A DNA stretch of 64,000 nucleotides from Diplonema japonicum (taxonomy: Eukaryota; Euglenozoa; Diplonemea; Diplonemida; Diplonemidae). Positions 47,555-57,259 of this stretch are shown here, piece after piece (position 1 is the stretch's first letter; each line of letters begins with the position of its first letter). Made by a program: the position numbers and the translations under genes. A model generated the notes under the pieces. The model was not told the origin of the DNA, did no database searches, and saw only the letters and a program-made list of their open reading frames with translations. The stretch spans positions 586,001 to 650,000 of the forward strand of contig OZ025661.1 in the NCBI GenBank assembly GCA_964019335.1, given 5' to 3'.

Positions 47555-50500
47555 ATGCATCACCGAAAGCAAGATGCCGTCGCCTTAATCATGCAAGAGC
47601 ATAAGTCAACGCTTACAGCAGCACCAAAGCAAAGGAGCGAGCACGAGTTCGCCCAAGACGCAGAGAAGATCTCTGCGAAAATTGACGACGTGAAGAAGAA
47701 CTGGACGGAGAGGGTGGACGCCCTCAGGGAACTCCAAAGCATACTTGTCGGCGGCGCAGGTTCCCTCAGAAACTTCAAAGAAGTGATCAACGACAAAATC
47801 AGATACGGCCTGACAATACAAGTAGGCGATCTCCGCTCCCAAGTTGTCAAAGAAGCCTGTCTATGCATCATGGCAATGTGCAAGCTCACCCCCCCTGCAG
47901 TGTGGGAAGACATGGTGGCCTGGTTTGTCCCTGCGCTTATAAAACAACTCCCTGTGACAGTTCTTGCCATCTCCCTCATTGCCAACGAGGTGACAAGGTT
48001 TCTGATCGAAAACAACAGAATGTCAATGCCGGCGGTAAGACACATCATTGAAGGGACAAAATTTAAAAACGTCAAGACGCGGGTTCGATCCTTTGAGAAC
48101 CTATTCTTCCTAGTCCATTCCATGCCGCTCACACACATGCATCACACGGAACTTGACATGTTGTGTCATTGTGTCATCACAGGGCTCTCCGACACCGATC
48201 CGACGGTCCGACAGTTCTCTCGCCTTCTTTACTGGGCTTTGGAAAAAACTACCGCAAAGGCAACGGAGGTCTGGGCCCGCCTAGGCGACCAGAAGAGAAA
48301 ACAAGTCTCTGATGAAAAAAAAACTTTCATGACCCTGGACCGTTCCGTGTTGCAGCCGAAACAGAACATGTACGCAAGGGAATGGGACGGGGTTGGAGTG
48401 GTGGAGACAAAACAACAGCTTCAAGCCGAAGCAAGTTCATCTACTGTAAAAACCGTCCGGACGAGAAGCACGACCCCTTCAAGAGGTGTAGTGAGAAGCA
48501 GGAGCAGAAGCGCGTCCGCTGCAAAACCGAGCCGTGGGAACGCTCTCAGTGACTCGCGCGCTGTCAACCAGGGCACGCCCACCATGTCGAAGAAGCCGAG
48601 AATGTCCACCACAGCACCCACACCGCCTCACATCCGGCAGGAGGAACAACAGGCACTTTCACATGTCAACACGTTACCATCGCCCTCCCCGCAGCGTCCT
48701 CTTACGTTGGATGACTTGCTTCTTGGGACAAACCACCACGACTGGGAGACGCGAGCCGACTGTTATGGGAAGATCGCCTCGATGACAGCCGCGCCCGAGG
48801 CACAGTGCGCGGCAGCGCGTGTTCTGGAACACTGCACGCTGAAGCTGCACAACGATGCGCACTTCAAGGTGGGGCTCGAGATCCTTTCGTGGTATGGGTT
48901 GGAGGATTACGCCTTCGGATCCGTTAAGTGTCACGGCAGAAATCGCAAAATGATGGGCTAACAAAATTTCCGGATTTATTTGCGTCCGGGGCCCAATGTG
49001 CGACATATGGATCTTCCGGGAAAAAAAAAAAAAATCAGTGAACCTTTGGACATTTTTTTTTGATTTTTCCCTGGGGGCCCCTGGGGGAAACCACAATAAA
49101 GGCCGAGTCACTTAACGGGTCCGAAGCGAAAAAACCGGAGAAAAAAAAAAAAAAAATCTCACAGCATGCAAAAAGTTGTAGAAGCGCACCCCAAGGAGGT
49201 GCTCCCCAGTATTGAAAAGATCCTCGTCGCTGTCTTCGGTTGCATGTCGGACAAGAAGAGCATTGTGAAGGACAAGGTTTGAGTGGGGAGAAAAAAAAAT
49301 TTAAAAAAAAAAAAAAAGGCACGGACTGTGATCGACAGCATCATGGCCGCCAACACGGTGGGCACCATGTACCAAGCGCTGCTTAAGGTGCTGGACTACA
49401 ACTCTGCGAAGGTTCGCGTGTCGTGTCTCGAGTGCTTTCTGTACATCTTGAAATTCTGCGAGGACTACCTCTCGAACGGGAAGAACACCAAGCAGGGCAT
49501 CATGAAGCTCCTGGTATATGAAACTTCCAAACAAACAAAAAAAAAAAAAAAAAAAAAAAAAAAACAAAAAAAAAGAGGGTCTTGACGCTGCCTGCGGAAG
49601 GTGATGCGAAGGAAATTGAGAAGATGGCGATATCGTGCCTGCACACCATGTCGAAGACGCAGCCAACGACCTTTGTCAACGAAGCGGTGGGGCTTCAAAT
49701 GCAGCAGAAGAAAGACCTCCTTACCTATGTTGGCAAGGCGATACCGAACCTGAGAGAGGTTATGCAGCTCCACTCCCAGTCGAGGAACTCAGCAACACCC
49801 CACATCCAAGCGGCATACAAAGACCCAATGGCTGGCGCAATGGATGTTTCGCTTGTGTCAACACCTGCAACACCGCCATCCGTTCAGGTTCAAAACCCAC
49901 CCCGACGAACTTTGTCGGAACACAAGGAACCTCCCAACACCCAAACGGAAGACGGGTTGAGAATGTGGGGACAAGGCGACAGCAGTGATATCAAACAGAG
50001 GGCCTTAAGACAACTCCTTCAGTTCAAATCCAGACAAGGGCAATGGAAGGCGCATTACGGTGAGTTCATGAAACCCGTTCTCGCAACATTAAAAGACTCC
50101 GACTACGTGACACGGAGCCTGGCAGTGACAGTGGTGCAGATGGTTGTTGAAAACATGCCCTTTGAAACAACGAGGGTACTGGGAGACGTTCTGAAGGGCC
50201 TGTTTGATGCGGTCGACGACCAGCAGAGCGAGGTGTCAAGTAGAGCCAGAGAGGCTCTTTATTCTGTTGTGAAGCTCCCTGCTGATGCTGTTCTTGTAGA
50301 GCTTCTGAGGTTCTTCGGGAAGGTTTCCGACAGGGTCACCCAGATCATCCTTGTGGCCATGCTACCCAAAACCCTCCCCAATGCAAGCCCAGACGTTTCT
50401 CAGGAGTGTTATCAGACCCTTGAACCTCTTATCTTCACCACGATCCAAGCCGAGTCCACTGATCTTCGCAAGGCAGCCACCTGGTGTCTTGTCGATATTT

Positions 50501-50634
50501 ACCTGACTTGCAAACCCCTTGCTCTTGCGCTGTGCAAGCGGCTGCCCCCTGCGAAGGTTCGTCTTCTAGACTTTTATATTTCCAAGAGAGGCACGCCAAG
50601 CGATCTTGCTTCAGAACTTGCCGCTGTCATGTAA
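47555..50634 (+). CDS. CLASP-family microtubule-associated protein (TOG domains)
   Basis: Exons 47555-48891, 49166-49276, 49319-49513 and 49576-50634. Introns are 274 nt (gtatgg...cacag), 42 nt (gtttga...aaag) and 62 nt (gtatat...aaaag). The first TOG/CLASP_N domain reads WTERVDALRELQSILVGGA then DLRSQVVKEACLCIMAMC. A basic Ser/Arg/Pro-rich linker follows (TRSTTPSRGVVRSRSRSASA), the usual microtubule-binding region. A second TOG lies across exons 1-4 (IVKDKARTVIDSIM, AKVRVSCLECFLYIL). The C-terminal helical domain (DSDYVTRSLAVTVVQMVV) resembles the CLASP C-terminus. CLASPs promote microtubule rescue at plus ends and kinetochores. The first donor was chosen by phase (TG + C), giving EILSC-MQKVVEAHPKEVLP. 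Total ~900 residues. Confidence 0.85.
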
Positions 50635-51098
50635 TTTTTTTTTTTTTTTTAGAACTGTTTTGTGCTAGAGACCTCTTTAGATTTATAAACAAAAAATTGA
50701 GTATTATCTTTCCCCTTGCCCCCGTATAAAAACATCCCATCACCACCCCCCTTTTTAGACCATTCTCTTCTTCCCTTTCCTTTAGCACCCCGCCGCTCTT
50801 ATTTTTCCAGTTGTATTGTGTTTATCGTCTCTTCTCGCTGCCGAAATTGCGCTGGGTGTTAATCCACGAGATATTTATTTTGGGCACCTGGTGGCGTAAA
50901 GAGAGTTCGGTGAGGAGTTCAAGGGTGACTGGTTGCACATAGACATGGCATACCCTGCCACTGCCAACAACAAGAGCACTTCTTTTGGTGTTGCTTACAT
51001 TGTCTTATTATGTTGTCCCATTTAAAAAAGGATGACAAACTAATTTTATTTTGGGGGTTGTTAAGAGACAATGACAAACTATTTATTTTTGGGGGCTG
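50635..51098. other. Intergenic and start of the duplicated aminopeptidase-end segment
   Basis: 50905-51098 is a copy of 15881-16110: the last exon and 3' flank of the aminopeptidase gene, with a ~36-base net loss around the stop codon. Before it there is only T-rich intergenic sequence. The copy is a gene fragment, not expressed as an enzyme. Confidence 0.8.
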
Positions 51099-51108
51099 GT
51101 AAGTGGCG
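50905..51108 (+). pseudogene. Duplicated 3' fragment of the aminopeptidase gene
   Basis: Near-identical to 15881-16120 (GTTCGGTGAGGAGTTCAAGG, GACTGGTTGCACATAGACAT, then the 3' flank to GGCTGGTAAGTGGCG). It lacks the sequence around the stop codon. It is the left part of a segmental duplication that continues after E3 with tRNA-iMet. Confidence 0.85.
51099..51108 (+). repeat. Target-site duplication of element E3, 5' copy
   Basis: GTAAGTGGCG, identical to 52910-52919. The uninterrupted original is GTAAGTGGCGTG at 16111-16122. Confidence 0.9.
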
Positions 51109-52468
51109 GTACAAGCTCCTAGCTGAGGCAGGACTGCTTCCCCTCGAAAGAATGGCGGAGGGTGCTGCGGCGACGATGACGGCGAAGGCCTTCTGCTGGC
51201 AGTCTTCCCCGGTTCACAGGGAGACGGTCAAGCTGAAGCAGGCGAACAGGCTGGGGTGTGGGTGGCTGCGCTCTGGCTACCAAGCACTGCGTCGATGCGG
51301 GTTGGAACCAAAGGTGCACTTCGAGTACCTGTCGGCTACGCCCCTGGCGGCCCCGTGGCAGACAGGCATGGCCGACTTCAGGGCTGACCTCCCCGGCGGG
51401 GTCACGCGATCGTCGCCAGACGCGGACAGGCGGAAGGCGGCCGAGGCTGCTCTTGCGGCTCTCCCCCCGGGCATCCATGCCTACACGGATGGCTCGGTTG
51501 TACAGGTCGGACAGAAGGCGAAAGGTGGCTCTGGGGTTTATCTGCAGCTGCCTCCCCCCCTGACCCCTGTGTCTGTGTGCCATGGCGTCAACGACTTCTG
51601 TTCATCTTTTCGGGCAGAGGGCATGGCTGTGAAAACGGCGCTGGATATGGTGGCTACCCTCCGAAAAACACACCCTTCGCTGGCGAAGTCCCCGCTGTCG
51701 ATCTGCACCGACTCCCTCTCCCTCGTCGAGCAGCTGCGAGCTGGCCCAACGCGACAGAGGGAGAAGCTCGACCACCAGACGTGGAGCCGGCTGGTGTCCG
51801 CGGCGCGCACGCAGGGGACACCGGTGGTCCTCCAGTTTGTGCCCTCCCACTGTGGGGTGGACGGGAACGAGAAGGCTGACGCTCTGGCCGGGGAGGGAAC
51901 GAAGCGGAAGCAGGACAGGCCCTCCCTTGACTACCGATCAGTGAGGGCCCTGGTGCGACGGTGGGTGGTGCGGAGGTCCGCGGAGCTCATAACATCCCTC
52001 GCCCACAACTACGCGGTGGCGACCGAGCTTCGGTCCGCGCACTTCCCCCTTGGCTTCCCCAGACAAGCTGAAACGGTCATCTCGCGGCTGCGGATTGGTC
52101 ACTCGGCTCTCTTCTTCGGCTTCCTGCAGACTGCTGGCCCGAACAGGAAGCACAAGGGTGTGCTCCGGTGCCCAGCCTGCCACGCAGCACCGATGTCCAG
52201 GGAGCATGTTGTCGGTGGGTGCCCTGTGATCGGGAGGGGGGCGATCGACACTCCTGCTGGTACTCCCTCCCTAGCGTTCTCCCTGTCGAGACGCGTGACC
52301 CAGATCTACGACCTCATTGTTGAGTCTGGCCTGCTCGCCTGGTCACGCTCCGGACTGTTCACCTCGCCATCATCCCTGGCGTCTACAGACGTCACTGCAC
52401 CTTCAAACGTGCCGCCCCCTCCTCCGGTCTCTCTTGACGCCGGTCCCGCGGCCCCCGTGCTGCGCTAA
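51109..52468 (+). CDS. E3 ORF2 fragment: RNase H and C-terminal zinc knuckle
   Basis: Open from the junction (RYKLLAEAGLLPLERMAEGA) for ~453 residues, in line with E2 (VVAEAGLLPLRQMADGA). RNase H motifs: AYTDGSVV, SSFRAEGMAV, ICTDSLSLVEQL and PSHCGVDGNEKADALA. It is followed by RCPACHAAPMSREHVVGGCP, a CxxC...H...C zinc site lost from E2. It ends SLDAGPAAPVLR. No frameshift or stop, so the insertion is probably young. An upstream ORF caller start at 51071 lies in host sequence and is not part of the protein. Confidence 0.88.
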
Positions 52469-52909
52469 GGGATCGCCCGCGTGTGTGTAAAGTGAAATGT
52501 TGTGTTTTCCACTTTCCTTTCCCTTCCTTTCCCTTCCTTCACCTTCCTCTCACTGTTTCCCATTTCCCCTTTTATTTTATTTTCACACTCACCAATGATT
52601 CGCTCAATAGGAGCAATACAATACCTCCCTGGGGGGCTTTCCGCCGGAGGTTCCAGCCAAAGAAGGACATCCAGCTGGAAGGTAGGCCCCCGTTTTTCTC
52701 TCACTTGACTGAGGGAATAATGTAATTCAGCCCTCTTCGGCTGTCCCAAAGCAGAGCACGGGTTGGTGGGGGACCAGGGCTCCTCCTGCTTGCAGAAGCC
52801 TGGTCCATTGCCCTCCCTATTTCCCCATAGTTTCCCTTCACCTTTTTTTTCCCTTTTCTCAGGTGTTGCTCTCCATGGCGGCCCTGCATTGGTATTTCGA
52901 AAAAAAAAA
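51109..52909 (+). mobile_element. Non-LTR retrotransposon E3, 5' truncated, inserted upstream of tRNA-iMet
   Basis: 1801 bp between perfect 10-bp duplications. It starts inside the RT C-terminal region and contains RNase H and a zinc segment. It has a ~440-bp 3' UTR related to that of E2 and ends in an ~10-base A run. The 3' end faces the tRNA in the same orientation. The duplication lies at -12 to -3 of tRNA-iMet. The paralogous locus at 16111 shows the empty site, so both ends are exactly defined. Confidence 0.93.
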
Positions 52910-52919
52910 GTAAGTGGCG
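52910..52919 (+). repeat. Target-site duplication of E3, 3' copy
   Basis: GTAAGTGGCG directly after the A run, two bases before tRNA-iMet. Confidence 0.9.
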
Positions 52920-52921
52920 TG

Positions 52922-52994
52922 AGCAGAGTGGCGCAGTGGTCAGCGCGGTGGGCCCATAACCCACAGGTCGTAGGATCGAAACCTACCTCTGCTA
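52922..52994 (+). tRNA. Initiator tRNA-Met(CAT), copy 2
   Basis: Identical in sequence to 16123-16195, with the same initiator features (A1:U72, three G:C pairs before the anticodon loop, A54/A60). It is intact despite the retrotransposon just upstream. Confidence 0.95.
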
Positions 52995-53057
52995 GTTTTT
53001 TTCCTCTGCTATTTTTTGACAAGATGGAGTTTTCTTTGATAGGCCGATTATAAAAAG

Positions 53058-53130
53058 TACACATGGTCGGGATTGAACCGACGATCTCTCGCGTGTGGGG
53101 CGAGCGTCCTAACCACTAGACGACACGTGC
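53058..53130 (-). tRNA. tRNA-Val(CAC), copy 2, with C33
   Basis: Identical gene body to 18857-18929, including C33. It converges with tRNA-iMet 63 bases away. The 5' flank (plus strand beyond 53130) shares GAAAATCAAATT at a similar distance with the reconstructed flank of copy 1. That supports the reconstruction of the E1/E2 target. Confidence 0.92.
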
Positions 53131-53584
53131 CTGTGGCGTCTTAAACATTTCGGTTGGTGATATATACATCGAAAATCAAATTACGTGGTGGGCAACCAGG
53201 AGTCCGAAGGTCTGATTACAAAGGTCTGCGGACTTTTGCATCACGGTGGCCGTTTTCCTAGCGTGTTGTCCTGGTCGTAGTGCCTTCCCTCTCCCTCTCC
53301 CGGCAGCCGATGCCGCTCCCGGTGCCGAGAACGCACAACCGTCGCCAGCCGCTTGCGCGTTAGGTGTCGACCGCAGGTCGGAGATCATCTCCTGCTGAGA
53401 GTCGATTGTCCTCACTTTCCCTTTCTATCTTCGCCCTCGTTTTCTGCTTGCCAATTTTTCTTTTCCTTGCCCGCAGTGGGCGACTTAAACACTGTCATAT
53501 TTAATTGTCGATGGGTGGTCAAAAAAACACAACATTGAAATCTATTAGGTGTCCGATACAAAATCTGGGGAGGGAAGAACAAAA
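53131..53584. other. Intergenic and 5' UTR
   Basis: Mixed sequence without a recognised gene. A short segment at 53225-53400 is GC-rich and could be a gene relic. The likely acceptor for the next gene is CTATTAG at ~53546. Confidence 0.45.
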
Positions 53585-54868
53585 ATGCTTGCGGTAATCA
53601 CAGCAACGGTGCTAGGCCTCTCGGTGAATATAAGCAGAATTGCGGACGACACGGACGAAGCTCCGGGAGGAGGGGGCAGACTGGTGCAGCTGACGTTCCC
53701 TCGAGTATCGGGTGAGAAAGACTGCTATTTCCAAGTGGCGTACGGTGACAGGGGAATGCAGCAGATGGTGATGAAACAAACCGCTCCAGATGCCAAGTAC
53801 GCAAGTTTACAGGTGGTGGCAGAGACAGGGATGATGATAGGAGAGATAGAAGTTGACAACCTGCTACTTGAATCCGGGAGTGGGGAATGTTTCATCGCAG
53901 ACACATCGACCGATCAAACCGGTATCTACTGCAGAAACCCTCAAGGCGTGGTGACACCCATCGCGACGAACCAAAGCTCGCCGTTCAGCAACTTTGTGTC
54001 GGCGATCGATTGGGGTCAGCATGTAGTTTTCAATGGCGTGTCTGAGAACCAAGGGTACCAAGCGGGTATCTTCCTCGCTTCGCGCGGCTCCATCAGTAAT
54101 TCGTACAACCCGCTTGCCTCTTGCAAAAACACACCGTTTTCCCGTAACGCTTCCGCCTTCTTGAACTTTTTCGGAACCCCAGAGGTAGTAAGATCAGCAT
54201 CGTCGTCTCCACCTTTGGTGACAGCCTTCTTTGCCTCCCACCACACGGATGTTAACGGGGAGTACATCAATGTCCACGCCGGGGTTTTTATCTGGACTGC
54301 GGAGATTGGCCTCCGGCTTCTCCTTGAAGACCATGTGTCACCGGTGCCTTCGAGTCCTCATCTGAACAATAAGTTCTGGGGGTTCAGCGATGTCTGCACG
54401 GGTTCGAGTTCTAGAGGAGGGCTTTATGTGGCGTTTGTTGGGATCGGTACAAAAGGCGGGAAAGGCGTTTACGTGCACTATGTTGAAGCAGGGAAAACCG
54501 TGAGGCTGGCGGACACGAATCAACGCTCTCCCTCGGGCGACCCTTTTGAGGACTTCCCGTTCAACCCCTCCTGCAGCAACAACTTCGTGTCGTTCTATGG
54601 CGATGCTGGCGATTCAACAGACTCCACCCGTAGCAGTGGGCTGTATCTTGTTCTGCTTCAAGGCCCCAAAGTCAAAAAGGTCTCGATACAAACCGTACTG
54701 GTGAAGTCGCAAGGCATCGGGGGTGCGACCCTACTAGCAGCACCGCAAGCTTCAGGGGGGTCCTTGTCTGTGCCTTTGAATACGATTAGGGCCTCTGCGA
54801 AAATGTGCTTTTTTGCGCAGTTTACAAATGGGACTTATGGCGTCTTTTCCGCCTCTATCACTTTGTAG
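53585..54868 (+). CDS. Secreted beta-rich (propeller-like) protein
   Basis: The frame is open from 53549, but the first ATG after the putative acceptor is 53585. It begins MLAVITATVLGLSVNISRIA, a signal-peptide-like start. The ~427-residue protein is a series of beta-rich blades with recurring patterns: polar loop, N/S-F/N-F-V-S, D/W-G, VVFNG/VSFYG, then GIF/GLY (for example FSNFVSAIDWGQHVVFNGVS, NNKFWGFSDV, NNFVSFYGDAG). This repetition resembles bacterial secreted propeller-like proteins, but no named family is certain. Likely extracellular or in the secretory pathway. Confidence 0.7.
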   Translation: MLAVITATVLGLSVNISRIADDTDEAPGGGGRLVQLTFPRVSGEKDCYFQVAYGDRGMQQMVMKQTAPDAKYASLQVVAETGMMIGEIEVDNLLLESGSGECFIADTSTDQTGIYCRNPQGVVTPIATNQSSPFSNFVSAIDWGQHVVFNGVSENQGYQAGIFLASRGSISNSYNPLASCKNTPFSRNASAFLNFFGTPEVVRSASSSPPLVTAFFASHHTDVNGEYINVHAGVFIWTAEIGLRLLLEDHVSPVPSSPHLNNKFWGFSDVCTGSSSRGGLYVAFVGIGTKGGKGVYVHYVEAGKTVRLADTNQRSPSGDPFEDFPFNPSCSNNFVSFYGDAGDSTDSTRSSGLYLVLLQGPKVKKVSIQTVLVKSQGIGGATLLAAPQASGGSLSVPLNTIRASAKMCFFAQFTNGTYGVFSASITL

Positions 54869-55456
54869 AAAAAAAATTTCTCCCCCCTTTTTTTTTCCTT
54901 CCAACTATAAATCTTTATGCCTCTTGTGCCATTATTGTGCAAAAGAAAAAGTCTCCCCTTTCATCCTAATTCTTTTTTTTTTCTTCCTAACAACTTATCT
55001 TTTTTTTTTAAAGAAGAGGAAAACACACAGGAGAGTGCATCCTCTTTATTATTATTATTATATATTTCTTTAGTATGGCATTGCTTAATATCATTCTCCT
55101 TTTTTTTTTCTTTTTTTCTTTTTTGTCTACTTACACATTTCAACTCTCCTAGTCTAGTTTTTTTTTCTATTCCCTCCCCTCTTCTTTCTTTTTTCACTGT
55201 AAACTTTAAAAAGAAAAGAATGGAAAAAAAAAAGAAAGAAACTCTCATATACAGAAGATGATGCTGTATCGCCTTTCGTTATTTTTGTTTCCTCTTATTT
55301 TAAAAAGTTTTTCTTTTTTGCGTTAATTAACAAAGCCCTTTTTTTTTTTTTTTTTTCTTAAATTTTGCAACAAAAAAAACCACATAATCCAGAAGGGGGA
55401 GGGGAGGGGGAGGACAAAAGAAAACCCGAGAGAAGAAAAAAAAGGGGGGGGGGGGA
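54869..55456. other. Intergenic low-complexity DNA
   Basis: T-rich tracts, a TTATTATTATTATTA run at ~55050, and a purine-rich G/A block before the next ATG. No gene. Confidence 0.65.
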
Positions 55457-57259
55457 ATGTCGAACCCAAAAGAGTGCCTGGAACAGCTGGACCTCGTTGT
55501 CGACGAGCTGTTTGAAACCGGGTACGGCAAGGTCACAGCACGCTCGGTCACATCGTCCGAAAGGCTTGCCCCGTACCTGTTGCAGGCCCTAGAGGAGTGC
55601 ATGAAAAGCGGGTTATATGAGGGGAGCACCTGGTGGGACTGCATGGACCAAGTCATCAACGAGCTCCCACAAGGGTTTTCCGAAGCACGAGACGCGCGAA
55701 AAACAAAAGCCAAGACAAACGTACACCTAGCATGGCTCATCGCCATGGTCAACGTACCAATGGTTTTCCACAGGACCCTCTGCGAAGCCTTTTCCCAGAA
55801 CGACATCTTGATGGCCTACTACCAACCGTCCAGCGTAGTCTACCCGACCCACGGGAAAATGCAATTTTTAAACACCATCCACCGACTGTCGGATTTCAAG
55901 ATATCTATTGATCAAGCCGCTGGGATCCCTCTCTTCAAAGTCCGATTAGGCACGTTGGTCAGCCGGTGCATTGTTCCAGTGGTGCTCGGTTCGAGTCCGA
56001 ACAACAACGATAGTTTCAGCGAAGCAGGGTTCGGAACAAGCAACGCGAGCTTCAGCAGCGCGTCTTCACCGACCATGAAGACGGTTAAGAAGTCCGTTGT
56101 AGTCGTGAAGAAGAAAACAGTCAAGAGGAAGGCAGCCAACAACAACAACAACAACAACAACAACGAGCAGACGCATCACGAAGGGACGAAGTCCGTTGCC
56201 GTTCAGTGTGATGAAACACCTGGGAGCAAATTGGCAGACGTGGACGAGTACAAAAAACTCTCCGAGCGGGAGAAAACCGTCGACGAGAAGCTGCGAGATC
56301 TCGAGTCGCATGAAGCACTCCTCGCCTCGAAAGAAGAAGAATACGCTTGCAAAGCAGAACACTGCCGATGGACCGCAAACGTCGACCGAACAAAAGTCAA
56401 GGAAGTCCACACCATCCTAACACTTCTACAAAACAAAGTCGACCGGTACAAAACCTCCACCGGTGTCACAAAGGACACCATTCGAAAAATCTCCTGCATC
56501 GTCAACTCAGTCGGCGAAAAAGACACAACAGAAAACCCAGCACGGGAACGATCCGACTCGTGGGAAGGATCGAGCGACTCTTCGGTTCGATCCTGCATGG
56601 TCGATTCTTTACAACCACAAGACACAAACGCTGGGAACCCATCTAGTAAGCAAAACCAAGTCTCTTTAGGCTTACTAACTTCGGAGTATGTTGAAATTGA
56701 GAGAGAAGGCCAACTGGCGATTCAAGGCCATCGTTGTGCTGGTTGTGACAAAGAGTTTCGGTTGAGCAACGTATTCAAAAAGCCACGGCGCTGCCGTTAC
56801 AGTGGGAAATTATACTGTAAGAAATGTCACACCAACAAGGAGCACATCCTGCCGGCCAAGATAGTTCAAAGATGGGATTTCAAGCCGTACAAAGTGTCCG
56901 TGGCGGCCTTCGGGTATCTGTCTGCTCTGCGAAACGAACCTAACCTTCACATACAAGATGTGAACCCGAACCTCTATGTGAAGATTCCGTCCCTCAGAGA
57001 ATGCAGCCAACACCGGCAAGCCTTGCATAGGTGCCTCAAGGTTTTGCGGTCGATTGACCAAGGAGCGCTGGTCGGTGATCAATATGAGTATCTGGCGTCG
57101 GAGCCTGATTTGTACTCCATGCAAGATCTGATGACAATTTACATCAAGGAGAGCACGTTCAGCGGGCTGTTGAACAACCTCCAGGCACGGATGTTTCTGA
57201 TTGCTGGGAAGAAATCTCAATCGGCCGAGGCCGAGATGCGAGCAATAGCCGCTTCGTGA
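55457..57259 (+). CDS. RUN domain and Rubicon-homology domain protein
   Basis: 600 residues, intronless. Residues ~1-190 fit a RUN domain (LVVDELFETGYGKVTARSVT, WWDCMDQVI, AWLIAMVNV...FHRTLCEAF). A Ser/Asn-rich linker includes nine consecutive Asn. Residues ~260-360 are coiled coil (KLSEREKTVDEKLRDLESHE). The C-terminus is a Rubicon-homology zinc domain: CAGCDKEF, RRCRYSGKLYCKKCH, LPAKIVQRWDFKPYKVS, FLIAGKKS. RUN plus RH is the Rubicon/PLEKHM1/Pacer plan. Those proteins bind Rab7 and regulate late endosome and autophagosome fusion, so endolysosomal traffic is the likely role. The Asn run is encoded by an AAC repeat. Confidence 0.85.
   Translation: MSNPKECLEQLDLVVDELFETGYGKVTARSVTSSERLAPYLLQALEECMKSGLYEGSTWWDCMDQVINELPQGFSEARDARKTKAKTNVHLAWLIAMVNVPMVFHRTLCEAFSQNDILMAYYQPSSVVYPTHGKMQFLNTIHRLSDFKISIDQAAGIPLFKVRLGTLVSRCIVPVVLGSSPNNNDSFSEAGFGTSNASFSSASSPTMKTVKKSVVVVKKKTVKRKAANNNNNNNNNEQTHHEGTKSVAVQCDETPGSKLADVDEYKKLSEREKTVDEKLRDLESHEALLASKEEEYACKAEHCRWTANVDRTKVKEVHTILTLLQNKVDRYKTSTGVTKDTIRKISCIVNSVGEKDTTENPARERSDSWEGSSDSSVRSCMVDSLQPQDTNAGNPSSKQNQVSLGLLTSEYVEIEREGQLAIQGHRCAGCDKEFRLSNVFKKPRRCRYSGKLYCKKCHTNKEHILPAKIVQRWDFKPYKVSVAAFGYLSALRNEPNLHIQDVNPNLYVKIPSLRECSQHRQALHRCLKVLRSIDQGALVGDQYEYLASEPDLYSMQDLMTIYIKESTFSGLLNNLQARMFLIAGKKSQSAEAEMRAIAAS

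Noticed and set aside
46991-48961. One 656-codon frame joining the QCR9-like exons and CLASP
   Set aside because: The middle is Lys/Phe noise from poly-A and poly-T. The QCR9-like gene ends at 47205 after a 41-nt intron and CLASP starts at 47555 after its own acceptors.
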